38,887 nt of DNA from an uncultured Collinsella sp. (GTDB taxonomy: Bacteria > Actinomycetota > Coriobacteriia > Coriobacteriales > Coriobacteriaceae): NCBI GenBank assembly GCA_902465265.1, contig CABQMF010000012.1, positions 1 through 38,887 on the forward strand, in the 5' to 3' direction. The number at the start of each line of letters is the position of its first letter. Positions within the stretch are counted from its first letter, which is position 1. The notes beneath the pieces were generated by a model that was not told the DNA's origin, did no database searches, and saw only the letters and a program-made list of their open reading frames with translations. This document shows positions 32,641-38,887 of the stretch, one piece after another. The position numbers and the translations under genes were made by a program.

Positions 32641-32925
32641 CTAGCCCAGAACCTCTACCTCGACAGCAGTGTCGAGGCGAGCGGCCAGTGCACGGGCGAG
32701 CGTGCGAATGGCCTTGATGGTACGGCCACGACGGCCGATGACCTTAGCGACGTCATCCTCGGCAACCGAAACCTCAATCGTGGAGGCGTCGTCGCCATCG
32801 ATGACCTCGAGGCTCACGGAATCCGGGTCGTCGACGATCTGAACAACGAGATATTCGACGAGATCGGCGATGCGATCTGAGAGCATTGCCTCACCCTCGA
32901 GCTGTGCAGCGTCAACCTCAGGCAC
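32641..32925 (-). CDS. khpA: KH-domain RNA-binding protein KhpA
   Basis: Small RNA-binding protein, known in Gram-positives to pair with KhpB/Jag in control of cell size. 94 residues. The GxxG loop reads VIGRRGRTIKAIRTL. GTG start at 32925 with GAGGAG six bases upstream, so the ribosome-binding site lies across the rpsP stop. Its conserved place between rpsP and rimM suggests a role in ribosome assembly or translation. Confidence 0.92.
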   Translation of the reverse strand: MPEVDAAQLEGEAMLSDRIADLVEYLVVQIVDDPDSVSLEVIDGDDASTIEVSVAEDDVAKVIGRRGRTIKAIRTLARALAARLDTAVEVEVLG

Positions 32926-32928
32926 GAT

Positions 32929-33270
32929 TTACTCCTCGGCGCCCTCAGCGGCCTCAGCGGCAGCCTTAGCGGCCTCGGCCTCTTTGGCGAGCTGCTTCTT
33001 GGACTTCTTGACGACGGTCTCGGTCTTCTCACCCTCGTTGGCGGCCTTGACCAGAGCGGCGACGGCGTCGGTGAGCTGAGCACCCTTGGACTGCCAGTCA
33101 GCAATCTTCTCGAGGTCGAGGTTGATGGTCTTGGGGGCGGTCATCGGGTTGTAGCGGCCAACCTCCTCGATGATACGACCGTCACGCGGGGCGCGGGAAT
33201 CGGCGACGACGACACGGTAGTACGGACGCTTCTTAGCGCCGTGACGAGCAAGGCGAATCTTGACTGCCAA
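32929..33270 (-). CDS. rpsP: 30S ribosomal protein S16
   Basis: 113 residues from a TTG start at 33270 with GGAGGAG six bases upstream, giving the standard N-terminus AVKIRLARHGAKKRPYYRVV. Also present: SRAPRDGRIIEEVGRYNPM. The last 35 residues are a Lys/Ala/Glu tail beyond the roughly 80-residue S16 core. A longer frame to 33306 has no ribosome-binding site. First gene of the rpsP-khpA-rimM-trmD-lepB operon. Confidence 0.96.
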   Translation of the reverse strand: MAVKIRLARHGAKKRPYYRVVVADSRAPRDGRIIEEVGRYNPMTAPKTINLDLEKIADWQSKGAQLTDAVAALVKAANEGEKTETVVKKSKKQLAKEAEAAKAAAEAAEGAEE

Positions 33271-33326
33271 AGGAAACTCCTCCAACCAAGCAGCTTTAGG
33301 CTGCAACTACAAACAAACAGTTGAAC

Positions 33327-33355
33327 ATAATACGCCATCGACGCGGGCAGGTGAA
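33327..33355 (-). promoter_or_regulatory. Sigma-70 promoter of the rpsP operon
   Basis: On the - strand -35 TTCACC (33350-33355), a 17-base spacer and -10 TATTAT (33327-33332). It would start transcription near 33320, about 50 bases ahead of rpsP. Confidence 0.6.
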
Positions 33356-33459
33356 GTCCGTGAGACCAACTTCTTCGGTGTAGTCGAGGGCAAATCCATA
33401 TCTTAGACAAGAATTCGCGATTTGCAAGCGCATCCACGCACCCAACATGAGCTGCGCGG

Positions 33460-33465
33460 TATACT
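33460..33465 (+). promoter_or_regulatory. -10 box of dinB
   Basis: TATACT lies seven bases from the dinB ATG at 33472, so transcription would begin at or next to the start codon. No convincing -35 is seen 16-18 bases upstream. No ribosome-binding site precedes the ATG. Confidence 0.5.
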
Positions 33466-33471
33466 CATGAC

Positions 33472-34728
33472 ATGGAAAGACGCGAACATACATACGGTTA
33501 TGAGGATGCTGCGGGCGTCACGCCGCCGCCCTGGACGGGTCCGGCGGTTGGCCTGATGGACCTCGATGCATTTTTTGCGAGCGTGGAGATGCTCGACCAT
33601 CCCGAATGGCGCGGAAAGCCGCTCATCGTGGGTGGCGATGCCGATTCCCGCGGCGTTGTGTCCACGTGTTCTTATGAGGCGCGTCGCTTTGGCGTGCATT
33701 CTGCCATGGCCTCGGCCGAGGCGCGGCGCCTGTGCCCGCAGGCCATTTGGACAAACGGACACTTTGATCGCTACCGTGAGGTGAGCGCGCAGGTCATGGC
33801 GATTCTCGCCGACGAGACACCGCGCGTGGAGCGTGTGTCCATCGACGAGGCCTTTATCGATATTACGCCGGGCCGCTTTGAGCCCGAGGACCCGCTGCTG
33901 GTAGCGCGGCGTATAAGCGACCGCGTTGCGGCGCTGGGGGTGACGTGCTCCATCGGCGTAGGGTGCGACAAGACCGTGGCCAAAATCGCAAGCGAGCGCG
34001 ACAAGCCGTTTGGACTGACCATTGTGCGCCCCGGTACGGAGCAGCGGTTTTTGGCCGCGCTGCCCGTGTCCGCCATGAGCGGAATCGGGCGTTCGGCCGA
34101 GGAGCGACTGCGTCGCATGCGCATCTATACGCTCGGCGAGCTTTCACGCGCGCCAGAGTCCACCCTGGCTGCAATCTTTGGCGTGAATGGCGAGCGCATG
34201 CGTCAACGTGCTTTGGGGCTCGAAGTATCCGAGGTCACCAGTCTGGATGAAGAACGTGAAGTTAAATCGGTGAGCAATGAGCGCACCTTTGCGAAGGATT
34301 TGACCGAGCGTGGGGATATCGAGGCGGCGATCGCGCTGCTGGGCGAGTCGGTTGGGCGCCGCCTGCGCCGTCAGGGACTGACGGGCGGAACCGTAACACT
34401 CAAGCTCAAATACTCTTACGGCAGCGGACGCACGGCACAGCGCCGCTTGCCCCACCCCACCGACGACGAGAATATCTTTGTGGCCGTAGCGCTCGAGCTG
34501 CTCGACAATATCTGGCAAGAAGGCATGCACGTGCGTCTGGCGGGTATCGGCATGAGCGACTTCAACCACCAAGGCGGTATCCAAACCGACCTGTTCTGCG
34601 AGATCGATGACCGCGGAGCCCAATCCAGCGACCGCCGCGACCTCTCCGTCGCCATCGACGCCGTCCGAGACAAATTCGGCGACACCGCCCTATCCTTCGG
34701 CCGCCAATCCCGCTTCTCCTCCCAATGA
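33472..34728 (+). CDS. dinB: DNA polymerase IV (Y-family)
   Basis: Error-prone lesion-bypass polymerase. 418 residues. The palm acidic residues are in LMDLDAFFASVE and RVSIDEAFIDI. Substrate/finger region YEARRFGVHSAMA, then helix-hairpin-helix thumb (VSAMSGIGRSAEERL) and the little-finger domain. QTDLF at residues 371-375 fits a beta-clamp-binding motif, although about 40 residues follow it. The only start before MDLDAFF is the ATG at 33472, and it appears leaderless. The only + strand gene in the right half; it converges on rsfS and is divergent from rpsP. No clear LexA box was found. Confidence 0.95.
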   Translation: MERREHTYGYEDAAGVTPPPWTGPAVGLMDLDAFFASVEMLDHPEWRGKPLIVGGDADSRGVVSTCSYEARRFGVHSAMASAEARRLCPQAIWTNGHFDRYREVSAQVMAILADETPRVERVSIDEAFIDITPGRFEPEDPLLVARRISDRVAALGVTCSIGVGCDKTVAKIASERDKPFGLTIVRPGTEQRFLAALPVSAMSGIGRSAEERLRRMRIYTLGELSRAPESTLAAIFGVNGERMRQRALGLEVSEVTSLDEEREVKSVSNERTFAKDLTERGDIEAAIALLGESVGRRLRRQGLTGGTVTLKLKYSYGSGRTAQRRLPHPTDDENIFVAVALELLDNIWQEGMHVRLAGIGMSDFNHQGGIQTDLFCEIDDRGAQSSDRRDLSVAIDAVRDKFGDTALSFGRQSRFSSQ

Positions 34729-34751
34729 TTTGCGTTTTGTGCAAAAAGAAA

Positions 34752-34784
34752 GCCGGGCAGCTGCAGATAGTGCAACTGCCCGGC
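34752..34784 (-). terminator. Rho-independent terminator of obgE-nadD-yqeK-rsfS
   Basis: A 14-bp stem with one G-U (34752-34765 with 34771-34784) and a 5-base loop. On the - strand TTTCTTTTT follows (complement of 34743-34751). It lies past the rsfS stop and the single repeat arm. It may also stop dinB transcripts from the other side. Confidence 0.85.
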
Positions 34785-34795
34785 GAACGGTAGAG

Positions 34796-34830
34796 GGTAG
34801 CTAAAAAAGCCCCGTCTCAAATGAGCTACT
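34796..34830. repeat. Single copy of the REPIN-like arm
   Basis: 35 bases matching 26774-26808 at 33 positions (two substitutions in the AGCTACT-proximal half). It holds the same GGGTAGCT, six A and GCCCCGTC core. The end abuts the rsfS stop codon (34829-34831). There is no inverted partner nearby. Confidence 0.7.
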
Positions 34831-35284
34831 AGAGGAGGTTGAGGGGGAGCTGGGGAGCGTCGCCCCAGAGCTTCTCGAGGCGGTAGAAGTCGCGGGCCTC
34901 GGGGGTGAAGACGTGGACGACGACCGAGCCGTAGTCCATGAGCATCCAGGTCTTCTGCTCGCGGCCCTCGATGGAGAACGGGTGCTCACCGCAAGCCTCG
35001 GCGACCTTCTCCTCGATCTCATCGACGATAGAATCGACCTGGCGGTTATTGGTACCGGTGGCGAGCACAAAGTAGTCGCACACGTCGGAGAGCTCAGTCA
35101 GGTCGAGCACCTGAACGTCCTCGCCCTTCTTGTCGTAGGCGGCCTGCGCGGCGGCGCGGGCGACATCCTCGGCAGCGACACCGCTCGCGGACAGCGAGGC
35201 GGCGGTACGGTCGGACGTGGCAACGAAGCTCTTGTGCTCCACACCTTCAAGAATCTGCTCGTCGGTCATGGTCTCGTCGGCCAT
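34829..35284 (-). CDS. rsfS: Ribosomal silencing factor RsfS
   Basis: Binds L14 and blocks subunit joining when nutrients are low. 151 residues, with an N-terminal extension of about 40 residues ahead of the core. The core reads LDLTELSDVCDYFVLATGTN, and KTWMLMDYGSVVVHVFTPEARDFYRLEKLWGDA-type segments end the family fold. ATG at 35284 with AAAGAGG six bases upstream. Last gene of the obgE operon, in the usual nadD-yqeK-rsfS order. Confidence 0.95.
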   Translation of the reverse strand: MADETMTDEQILEGVEHKSFVATSDRTAASLSASGVAAEDVARAAAQAAYDKKGEDVQVLDLTELSDVCDYFVLATGTNNRQVDSIVDEIEEKVAEACGEHPFSIEGREQKTWMLMDYGSVVVHVFTPEARDFYRLEKLWGDAPQLPLNLL

Positions 35285-35312
35285 GGAATACCTCTTTCTA
35301 GACGCACCCGAG

Positions 35313-35921
35313 CTAGCGCAGCTGGGCGTAATGGTTGTAAATCGTAATAGCAGTGGGATAAAGATAGCGCCCGGACTGGATCACGTAGACCAGACCCTGC
35401 GCAAAACAGGAGAAGAACAACTCATCAAGCGTCGACTCCCCCACCATCTTGCGCAGCGCGTGGGCATAATCACCATGGCGGTTGGGCTCGATGGCATCGG
35501 CCACAAAGACCACCATATCGAGCGGCGTCATGTCGCAGGCGCCCACGGTGTGACGGTCGACAGCCTGGAAAACGGCCGGCGACAGCTCGGGAAAGAGTTG
35601 CGGAAGCTCATAGGCGGCGACAGGACCATGCAAAAGCGGCGTCGCGGCAGACGGAGAGCCGGCAATCTTAATGCCGTAATGCAGAGCGCGCGTGACCAGC
35701 TCGTCGTCGGAGAGTACCTTATCCCAGTCGTGAATCAGGCCGGCGGCGGCGGCATCAAAGCGGTCGACGCCATACACCTCGGCCAGATGAAGCGCAGTCT
35801 CGGCAACCCCGAGTGAATGAACGTAGCGCTTACGCTTATCCTTCATACGCACATCGAGCAGCTCTTGAATGCGCTTGAGCAGCGCGCGCTCATCGCCCTC
35901 AAACTGATCCTCTACCGACAA
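35313..35921 (-). CDS. yqeK: YqeK-type HD phosphohydrolase (Ap4A hydrolase)
   Basis: HD-superfamily enzyme; studied members hydrolyse diadenosine tetraphosphate symmetrically to ADP. 202 residues. Metal-binding residues are in YVHSLGVAETALHLAE, GLIHDWDK and HGPVAAYEL, and the family-specific AVDRHTVGACDM and VADAIEPNRHGDY are present. TTG start at 35921. The ATG that overlaps the nadD stop is in another frame and ends after 11 codons. It follows nadD by 12 bases. Confidence 0.9.
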   Translation of the reverse strand: MSVEDQFEGDERALLKRIQELLDVRMKDKRKRYVHSLGVAETALHLAEVYGVDRFDAAAAGLIHDWDKVLSDDELVTRALHYGIKIAGSPSAATPLLHGPVAAYELPQLFPELSPAVFQAVDRHTVGACDMTPLDMVVFVADAIEPNRHGDYAHALRKMVGESTLDELFFSCFAQGLVYVIQSGRYLYPTAITIYNHYAQLR

Positions 35922-35933
35922 CGTAGACCCCCA

Positions 35934-36611
35934 TCACTCAAAATCTTCTTGACCCAGATCGGCATACAACCCGCGTTTGCGAATATAGCCGAGCACGGAC
36001 TCGCTCGTAAGATAGCGCACGCTCATGCCACGGGCAACTCGCTTACGAATGTTGGTCGAGCTAATCGCCAGCGCCGGAATCTGGATATAGCGCACGTCAA
36101 ACGGCAGGCCCGACTCTTTGATTCGGGCACGCGCCGTATCGATATCAAAGCCCGGTCGCGTCGCCGCAATAAACGTGGCAAGCTCGGCGATTCGGTCGGC
36201 ATCATGCCAGGTCACAATATCGATAATCGCGTCAGCGCCCGTAATAAAGTAGAGCTTTACCTGAGGCGGGTAAAAGTCGCGAAGGGCATGAAGCGTATCG
36301 GCCGTATAGGTCACGCCCGGACGGTCGATCTCGAAACGGCTCGCCAAAAAAGCCGGATTCGCAGCGGTGGCGAGGACCGTCATGGCATAGCGATCCTCAG
36401 CAGGCGTCACCGGTTTGTCGAGCTTAAAGGCGGGAGAGCCGGCCGGCATAAAGAGCACGGCATCCAAGTCGAGCGACTCGCGCGCCTGCTCGGCGGTAAC
36501 CAAGTGCCCGTAATGAATCGGGTCGAAGGTGCCACCCATAATGCCGAGCCTAAACTCCTGCCCATCCTTGATAGGCAGCTCGGGCAAACCAATTCCACCG
36601 CGCAGCGACAT
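35934..36611 (-). CDS. nadD: Nicotinate-nucleotide adenylyltransferase
   Basis: Adenylates nicotinate mononucleotide, a required step of NAD synthesis. 225 residues. The nucleotide-binding motif GGTFDPIHYGHL is at about residues 26-37 and the ISSTNIRKRV signature is near the C-terminus. A 20-residue N-terminal lead precedes the motif. ATG at 36611, three bases after the obgE stop. Confidence 0.96.
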   Translation of the reverse strand: MSLRGGIGLPELPIKDGQEFRLGIMGGTFDPIHYGHLVTAEQARESLDLDAVLFMPAGSPAFKLDKPVTPAEDRYAMTVLATAANPAFLASRFEIDRPGVTYTADTLHALRDFYPPQVKLYFITGADAIIDIVTWHDADRIAELATFIAATRPGFDIDTARARIKESGLPFDVRYIQIPALAISSTNIRKRVARGMSVRYLTSESVLGYIRKRGLYADLGQEDFE

Positions 36612-36614
36612 GAC

Positions 36615-38084
36615 TTACTCGCCCTCCGGGGTCTCGGCATCGTCAGCGGCTTCTGCCGCATCGACAACCTCGACGTCCTCGTCCGCAGCATCGGCTACGT
36701 CAAAGACCTCAACGGCAACGTCCTCGCCTTCGTCCACAAGCTCCTCCTCGTACTCCGAGAAATCCTCGGCGCCCTCGAAGTCAAAGGCGCGCTGGCAAAT
36801 GCGGACCTCGTCGCCCGCGCGGCAGCCGGCCTTCTCGAGCGCATCGTCAACACCCATGCGCGCAAACTTGTGCTGCAGGTAGATGACGGCTTCCTCGTTT
36901 TCCCAGTCGGTCTGGATGACCATGCGCTCGATGGCGCGACCGACCACGCGGAAGGCATGGGGCTCTTCCTGAACAATGCGGAAACGCTTCTCACGCTGCA
37001 GGCGGCGGCGCTCCCACTCATCGTCGCGCAGATCGACCGGCTCATCGGAGACAGCCAACTCGGCGCGCAGCTTAGCCACCTGCTCGCCCACGGCAAGCAT
37101 CAACGTGTTGAGGCCGGCGCCCGTCACAGCAGACACGGCAAAGAACATATGTCCATCGTCAAGCGCGGCGCGTTTGAGGTCGGCAATCTTGTCAGCCGTG
37201 CCCGGCGCATCGCACTTGTTAGCGACTACGATCTGCGGGCGCTCCGAAAGCTCGGCGCCATACTGCTCGAGCTCGCGGTTGATGATGCGATAGTCCTCGA
37301 CCGGATCGCGATCCTCAAAACCGCCCGTCATATCGACGACGTGCATGATAAGTGCCGTGCGCTCGATGTGGCGCAGGAACTGATGACCCAGGCCACGGCC
37401 CTCGCTCGCACCCTCGATAAGGCCGGGGACGTCGGCAACGACATAGGAGTACTCGCCGGCACGCACCATACCCAGGTTGGGCACAAGCGTGGTAAACGGA
37501 TAATCGGCGATCTTGGGTCGGGCAGCACTCATGCGCGCGATAAGCGAGGATTTGCCCACCGAGGGGAAGCCCACGAGCGCGGCATCGGCCATGAGCTTCA
37601 TCTCGAGCTCAATCCAGTGCTCCTCGGCCGGCTCGCCCAGCTGGGCGAACGCGGGCGCGCGGCGCACCGACGTCACAAAGTGCGTATTGCCCAGGCCGCC
37701 GGCGCCACCGGGCGCTACGACAACGCGCTCGCCATCATGCACCAAGTCGGCAATCTCGAACATCGGGGTCTGCGTCTCGGGGTCGAGCTCGCGCACCACG
37801 GTACCCATGGGAACCTTAAGGATCAGGTCCTCGCCGCTCTTGCCGTTGCGGCGGGCGCCCTGACCGTGCGTTCCGCGCTCGGCACGAAAGTGATGCTTAA
37901 AGCGATAATCGATCAGCGAAGACAGCTGAGCATCGGCCTGGATGACGACATTGCCGCCACGACCGCCGTCGCCGCCATCGGGGCCACCCTTGGGAACAAA
38001 GGCCTCGCGCCTAAACGACATGCATCCGGCACCGCCGTCGCCGCCGCACACGTTAATGCGGCTGATATCGGTGAACTGTGACAA
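36615..38084 (-). CDS. obgE: Obg-family GTPase ObgE/CgtA
   Basis: Ribosome-associated GTPase for 50S assembly and stress control. 489 residues: Gly-rich Obg domain (1-160, GGDGGAGCMSFRREAFVPKG), G domain (GFPSVGKSSLI, DVPGLIEGASEGRGLGHQFL, VVANKCD), the C-terminal OCT domain (about 345-425) and an acidic tail of about 50 residues rich in Asp, Glu, Ala and Val. TTG start at 38084 with TAGGAGG eight bases upstream. It lies immediately past the rplU-rpmA terminator, so expression may come partly from read-through. Confidence 0.97.
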   Translation of the reverse strand: MSQFTDISRINVCGGDGGAGCMSFRREAFVPKGGPDGGDGGRGGNVVIQADAQLSSLIDYRFKHHFRAERGTHGQGARRNGKSGEDLILKVPMGTVVRELDPETQTPMFEIADLVHDGERVVVAPGGAGGLGNTHFVTSVRRAPAFAQLGEPAEEHWIELEMKLMADAALVGFPSVGKSSLIARMSAARPKIADYPFTTLVPNLGMVRAGEYSYVVADVPGLIEGASEGRGLGHQFLRHIERTALIMHVVDMTGGFEDRDPVEDYRIINRELEQYGAELSERPQIVVANKCDAPGTADKIADLKRAALDDGHMFFAVSAVTGAGLNTLMLAVGEQVAKLRAELAVSDEPVDLRDDEWERRRLQREKRFRIVQEEPHAFRVVGRAIERMVIQTDWENEEAVIYLQHKFARMGVDDALEKAGCRAGDEVRICQRAFDFEGAEDFSEYEEELVDEGEDVAVEVFDVADAADEDVEVVDAAEAADDAETPEGE

Positions 38085-38108
38085 CAGAATCGCCTCCTAC
38101 AAAAAAGA

Positions 38109-38144
38109 GGGAGACGCTTGAATCCTAAAACTCAAGTGCCTCCC
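38109..38144 (-). terminator. Rho-independent terminator of rplU-rpmA
   Basis: Outer stem GGGAG/CTCCC (38109-38113 with 38140-38144) extends inward through CTTGA/TCAAG, with a mismatch and a G-U. On the - strand TCTTTTTT follows (complement of 38101-38108). It stands between rpmA and obgE. Confidence 0.82.
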
Positions 38145-38169
38145 ACATATGTGCTCTATGAAGGGTGAA

Positions 38170-38427
38170 TTACGCGTTCGCGAGCGGGCGTACGCTGACC
38201 CTGTGCTTGATACCCTTGTGGAACTCAACGGTACCGTCGACCAGCGCGAACAGCGTATCGTCCTTGCCACGGCCAACGTTCTCACCCGGGTGGATGTGCG
38301 TGCCGTGCTGACGGACGAGAATCGTGCCCGTGGTTACCGTCTGGCCGGCGAAGCGCTTCGTGCCAAGGCGCTGACCGCGGGAGTCACGGCCATTACGGGA
38401 GGAACCGAGTCCTTTTTTGTGTGCCAT
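38170..38427 (-). CDS. rpmA: 50S ribosomal protein L27
   Basis: 85 residues, beginning AHKKGLGSSRNGRDSRGQRL, whose flexible N-terminus reaches the peptidyl-transferase centre. LVRQHGTHIHPGENVGRG is diagnostic. It starts directly with the mature N-terminus, with no cleavable extension, and no Prp protease gene lies between rplU and rpmA, unlike in most Firmicutes. Confidence 0.97.
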   Translation of the reverse strand: MAHKKGLGSSRNGRDSRGQRLGTKRFAGQTVTTGTILVRQHGTHIHPGENVGRGKDDTLFALVDGTVEFHKGIKHRVSVRPLANA

Positions 38428-38460
38428 TGTGTATACCTACTCTTTCGTTACGAGTGTAAT

Positions 38461-38835
38461 CTACTCGGCGACGGGAGCCTCGGCAACAGCCTCGGCCTCT
38501 GCCTTGACAGCCTTCTTGGCGCGGGACGTAGCCTGGACCTTCACGATCTTCAGCTTGGTGAGCTGCTGACGGTGACCCTTCAGACGACGATAGCGCTTAC
38601 GCTTGTGGAACTTGAAGACCAGCTGCTTCTCGCCCTTGAACTGCTCAACGATCTGAGCGGTAACCTTGGCCTTGGCCAGCTTGTCGGGATCGGTGACGAT
38701 CTTCTTACCATCGTTGAGGAAGATAACCGGCAGGGTGACCTTGTCGCCCTCATTGCCCTCGATCTTCTCGACGGTGATGACATCGTCGGTGGCGACCTTG
38801 TACTGCTTGCCGCCCGTGTTAACGATTGCGTACAT
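38461..38835 (-). CDS. rplU: 50S ribosomal protein L21
   Basis: 124 residues from ATG at 38835 (MYAIVNTGGKQYKV), with FKFHKRKRYRRLKGHRQQLT typical of L21. A 20-residue Lys/Ala/Glu/Val tail follows the core. The frame's in-frame start seven codons upstream is not needed. First gene of rplU-rpmA. Confidence 0.96.
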   Translation of the reverse strand: MYAIVNTGGKQYKVATDDVITVEKIEGNEGDKVTLPVIFLNDGKKIVTDPDKLAKAKVTAQIVEQFKGEKQLVFKFHKRKRYRRLKGHRQQLTKLKIVKVQATSRAKKAVKAEAEAVAEAPVAE

Positions 38836-38874
38836 GTTTACTTGCCCTTCATGCATCAGTTAGTGCAACAGCCG

Positions 38875-38880
38875 AATATA
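38875..38880 (-). promoter_or_regulatory. Possible -10 box of rplU
   Basis: TATATT on the - strand, 40 bases upstream of the rplU start. The -35 would fall outside the window, so this cannot be confirmed. Confidence 0.3.
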
Positions 38881-38887
38881 GTAGCAG

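Noticed and set aside
33400..33500. LexA/SOS box at dinB
   Set aside because: GAACATACATACGGTT near the start resembles but does not match an actinobacterial SOS palindrome.
35817..38081. 754-codon + strand frame over nadD and obgE
   Set aside because: Arg/His/Ala/Leu-rich antisense frame of well-conserved genes.
1..38887. tRNA, rRNA, CRISPR array, prophage or complete insertion sequence
   Set aside because: Intergenic gaps are short and show no cloverleaf, repeat-spacer pattern or transposase; the only repeats are the REPIN-like arms.

Overview
The window is a stretch of GC-rich bacterial chromosome, almost fully coding, dominated by housekeeping genes. Protein sequences, the high GC, the frequent GTG/TTG starts and the gene order suggest a Coriobacteriia actinobacterium, most likely Collinsella or a close relative. 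This is judged by recognition only; no database was searched. I see no rRNA, tRNA, CRISPR array, prophage or complete insertion sequence.

Layout, left to right. (1) On the + strand, 1-3.5 kb: the 3' part of adhE (fermentative acetaldehyde/alcohol dehydrogenase; its start lies off the window) and a small APH-fold kinase. Two hairpins separate them from the convergent genes. (2) On the - strand, 3.6-12.04 kb, transcribed right to left: pyrH-frr-uppS-cdsA-dxr-rseP-ispG-proS. This tightly packed operon joins ribosome recycling, UMP kinase, two MEP isoprenoid steps, the undecaprenyl carrier, CDP-diacylglycerol synthesis and prolyl-tRNA charging. (3) rpsB-tsf with a good sigma-70 promoter and a terminator. 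(4) yraN-comM-dprA-trmFO-xerC, a DNA-uptake/recombination operon with overlapping stops and starts. (5) rnhB and rplS, each followed by a clear terminator. (6) A 2.8-kb gene for a large secreted protein whose centre looks like an aerolysin/ETX-MTX2 beta-pore-forming module. (7) ppdK and, across a 342-bp gap holding a 108-bp REPIN-like inverted repeat, its likely regulator ppsR, then glyS-glyQ. (8) lepB-trmD-rimM-khpA-rpsP. (9) dinB on the + strand, probably leaderless. (10) rsfS-yqeK-nadD-obgE and rpmA-rplU.

How the genes fit together. Most of the window is the conserved translation, cell-envelope and tRNA-modification backbone known from Gram-positive genomes (trmD...rplS-rnhB...dprA-trmFO-xerC-rpsB-tsf-pyrH...proS). 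The glyQS-ppsR-ppdK-secreted-protein block sits between trmD/lepB and rplS. PPDK with its regulator, and AdhE, point to an anaerobic fermenter.

The least ordinary items are the aerolysin-like secreted protein, the REPIN-like repeat family (three arms in the window, two of them at gene 3' ends), a Xer recombinase whose frame has no standard start codon, and an RseP protease with a winged-helix-like insertion in its cytosolic loop.
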